The notes beneath the pieces were generated by a model. It made no database searches. It worked only from the letters and a program-made list of their open reading frames with translations, and was not told where the DNA came from. Below, one piece after another: positions 6,278 through 7,021 of a DNA stretch of 7,021 nucleotides (its first letter is position 1; each line of letters begins with the position of its first letter). Source of the DNA: Neisseria lactamica (lineage in GTDB: Bacteria > Pseudomonadota > Gammaproteobacteria > Burkholderiales > Neisseriaceae); NCBI GenBank assembly GCA_001067655.1, contig JUNU01000068.1, positions 1 to 7,021 of the forward strand. Reading direction: 5' to 3'. Made by a program: the position numbers and the translations under genes.

Positions 6278-6820
6278 TTCAATACATGACATACCTTCTT
6301 TAACATATCCACTACTACCAGCACTTAAATTACAAGATGCGCCTTCAAGAGCTATATTTACATCATCTAAATTCCCTCCTTTTGAAGTAGGAACATTTTA
6401 TGACCTAAATGCATATCATCAGGGTTTGTTGATGTCTGACCACATCTCCAACATGTATAAACACCCTTGCTTTTATCTAATAACTTTTTTCTACAAGTAG
6501 ACTGGCCAGAACGACTACCTCCATTAACTTTGCTTGCAGCGATATCTGCAGCAGATGCTCCTTCCCCATCTTTCAGAGCAAATTTTGACGGGTTTTTCTT
6601 TTTGGCTAAACCTAAAGGATCAAACCATTTTTGAGAATTCGGAGCAAATACATAAAGATTATCCCCGCCAAACAACCCAATTGGATCTTGATTGATGAAA
6701 CGTCCCGCATCAGGTTCATAGTAACGGAAAAAATTATAGTGTAGCCCCGTCTCCTCATCGAAGTATTGGTTTTGCAGTCTGAACGGCTGATGCGCATTCT
6801 TGTAAACCCGCTCATCCTTT

Positions 6821-6832
6821 TTCAGACGACCC
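6821..6832 (-). repeat. DNA uptake sequence, GGGTCGTCTGAA
   Basis: On the minus strand the RHS core reads GGGTCGTCTGAA, one base from AGGTCGTCTGAA, within the codons for W-G-R-L-K. The 10-base core GTCGTCTGAA is intact. It could promote uptake of this toxin gene by natural transformation. Confidence 0.7.
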
Positions 6833-7021
6833 CAAGCAGTGTATTCGCCGTACCATAAGAGATTGCCGTGAATGTCGGTCATCTCGCGCGGGATGCCGAT
6901 TTGGTCGGTATGGAAATAGCTGAGGTATTGTTTGCCGTCTTTGGCGTTGTCAAAAACTTGCGCCAGCGGTTCGTAGCTGTCTTGGTCGGTGTAGATATAG
7001 GTGTAGCTGCCTTTGTAGGTG

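Larger units (their letters stand above)
6245..7021 (-). pseudogene. RHS-repeat polymorphic toxin, 3' part, with frameshifted HNH-like nuclease tip
   Basis: The frame is open from the window edge, so the gene continues to the right. The visible core is typical RHS: HTDQIGIPREMTD, YGEYTAWGRL, then FRLQNQYFDEETGLHYNFFRYY and GRFINQDPIGLFGG, ending in DPLGLA (6621-6604), where variable toxin tips begin. RHS proteins form a shell around a C-terminal toxin delivered to rival bacteria. The tip has CWRC (cysteines at 6453-6451 and 6444-6442) and MHLGHK, as in HNH/endonuclease VII-type nucleases. The frame then shifts at an A4 run (6396-6399) and stops at 6367. Adding one A reopens 50 codons (NVPTSKGGNL first; a later MSCIERG) to a stop at 6247-6245, for a tip of about 119 residues. 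The lost part would contain the rest of the nuclease fold, so this copy is probably inactive, unless the deletion is a sequencing error. Confidence 0.85.

Noticed and set aside
1..7021. CRISPR array, tRNA or rRNA
   Set aside because: No regularly spaced repeats with unique spacers and no recognisable tRNA or rRNA sequence were seen on either strand.

Overview
The window looks like a commensal Neisseria chromosome. It carries DNA uptake sequences (DUS), mostly of the AGGTCGTCTGAA form that I associate with the N. mucosa / N. sicca group. The left edge holds the end of a Correia repeat enclosed element, a repeat family characteristic of Neisseria. Species assignment is inference; the genus is well supported.

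Left part (1-3156): after the Correia end and a DUS inverted-repeat hairpin comes uvrA, complete and GC-rich, encoding the damage-recognition ATPase of nucleotide excision repair. Its codon style changes along its length, most sharply at an internal DUS near its 3' end.

Middle (3157-5760): base composition drops abruptly into a very AT-rich, DUS-free gene for a 563-residue AIPR-family protein with an N-terminal PD-(D/E)XK-type nuclease signature, a probable stand-alone phage-defence effector. Its best Shine-Dalgarno points not to the first ATG but to an in-frame ATA twelve codons upstream. Next comes a compact 827-bp REP/RAYT unit. It has three REP-like elements that share a GTAG foot and have covarying stems, a 113-bp imperfect palindrome with a DUS pair at its centre, and a REP-associated tyrosine transposase gene broken by a frameshift and an apparent start-codon loss.

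Right part (5796-7021, minus strand): the 3' end of an RHS-type polymorphic toxin gene runs in from beyond the window. Its conserved core ends at DPLGLA and is followed by an HNH-like nuclease tip. A one-base deletion in a short A-run cuts the tip short. Restoring that base reopens the frame for 50 more residues, to a stop that overlaps the start of the next gene by 22 bp. That gene, intact, encodes a 156-residue DUF4265-like protein, the likely cognate immunity protein.

Taken together, a conserved DNA repair gene borders an accessory stretch holding anti-phage and inter-bacterial competition genes and a decayed RAYT with its REPs. No fully new system is evident. The best leads are the covarying REPs around a dead RAYT, the DUS-centred palindrome, the AIPR start, and the frameshifted toxin with its intact immunity gene.
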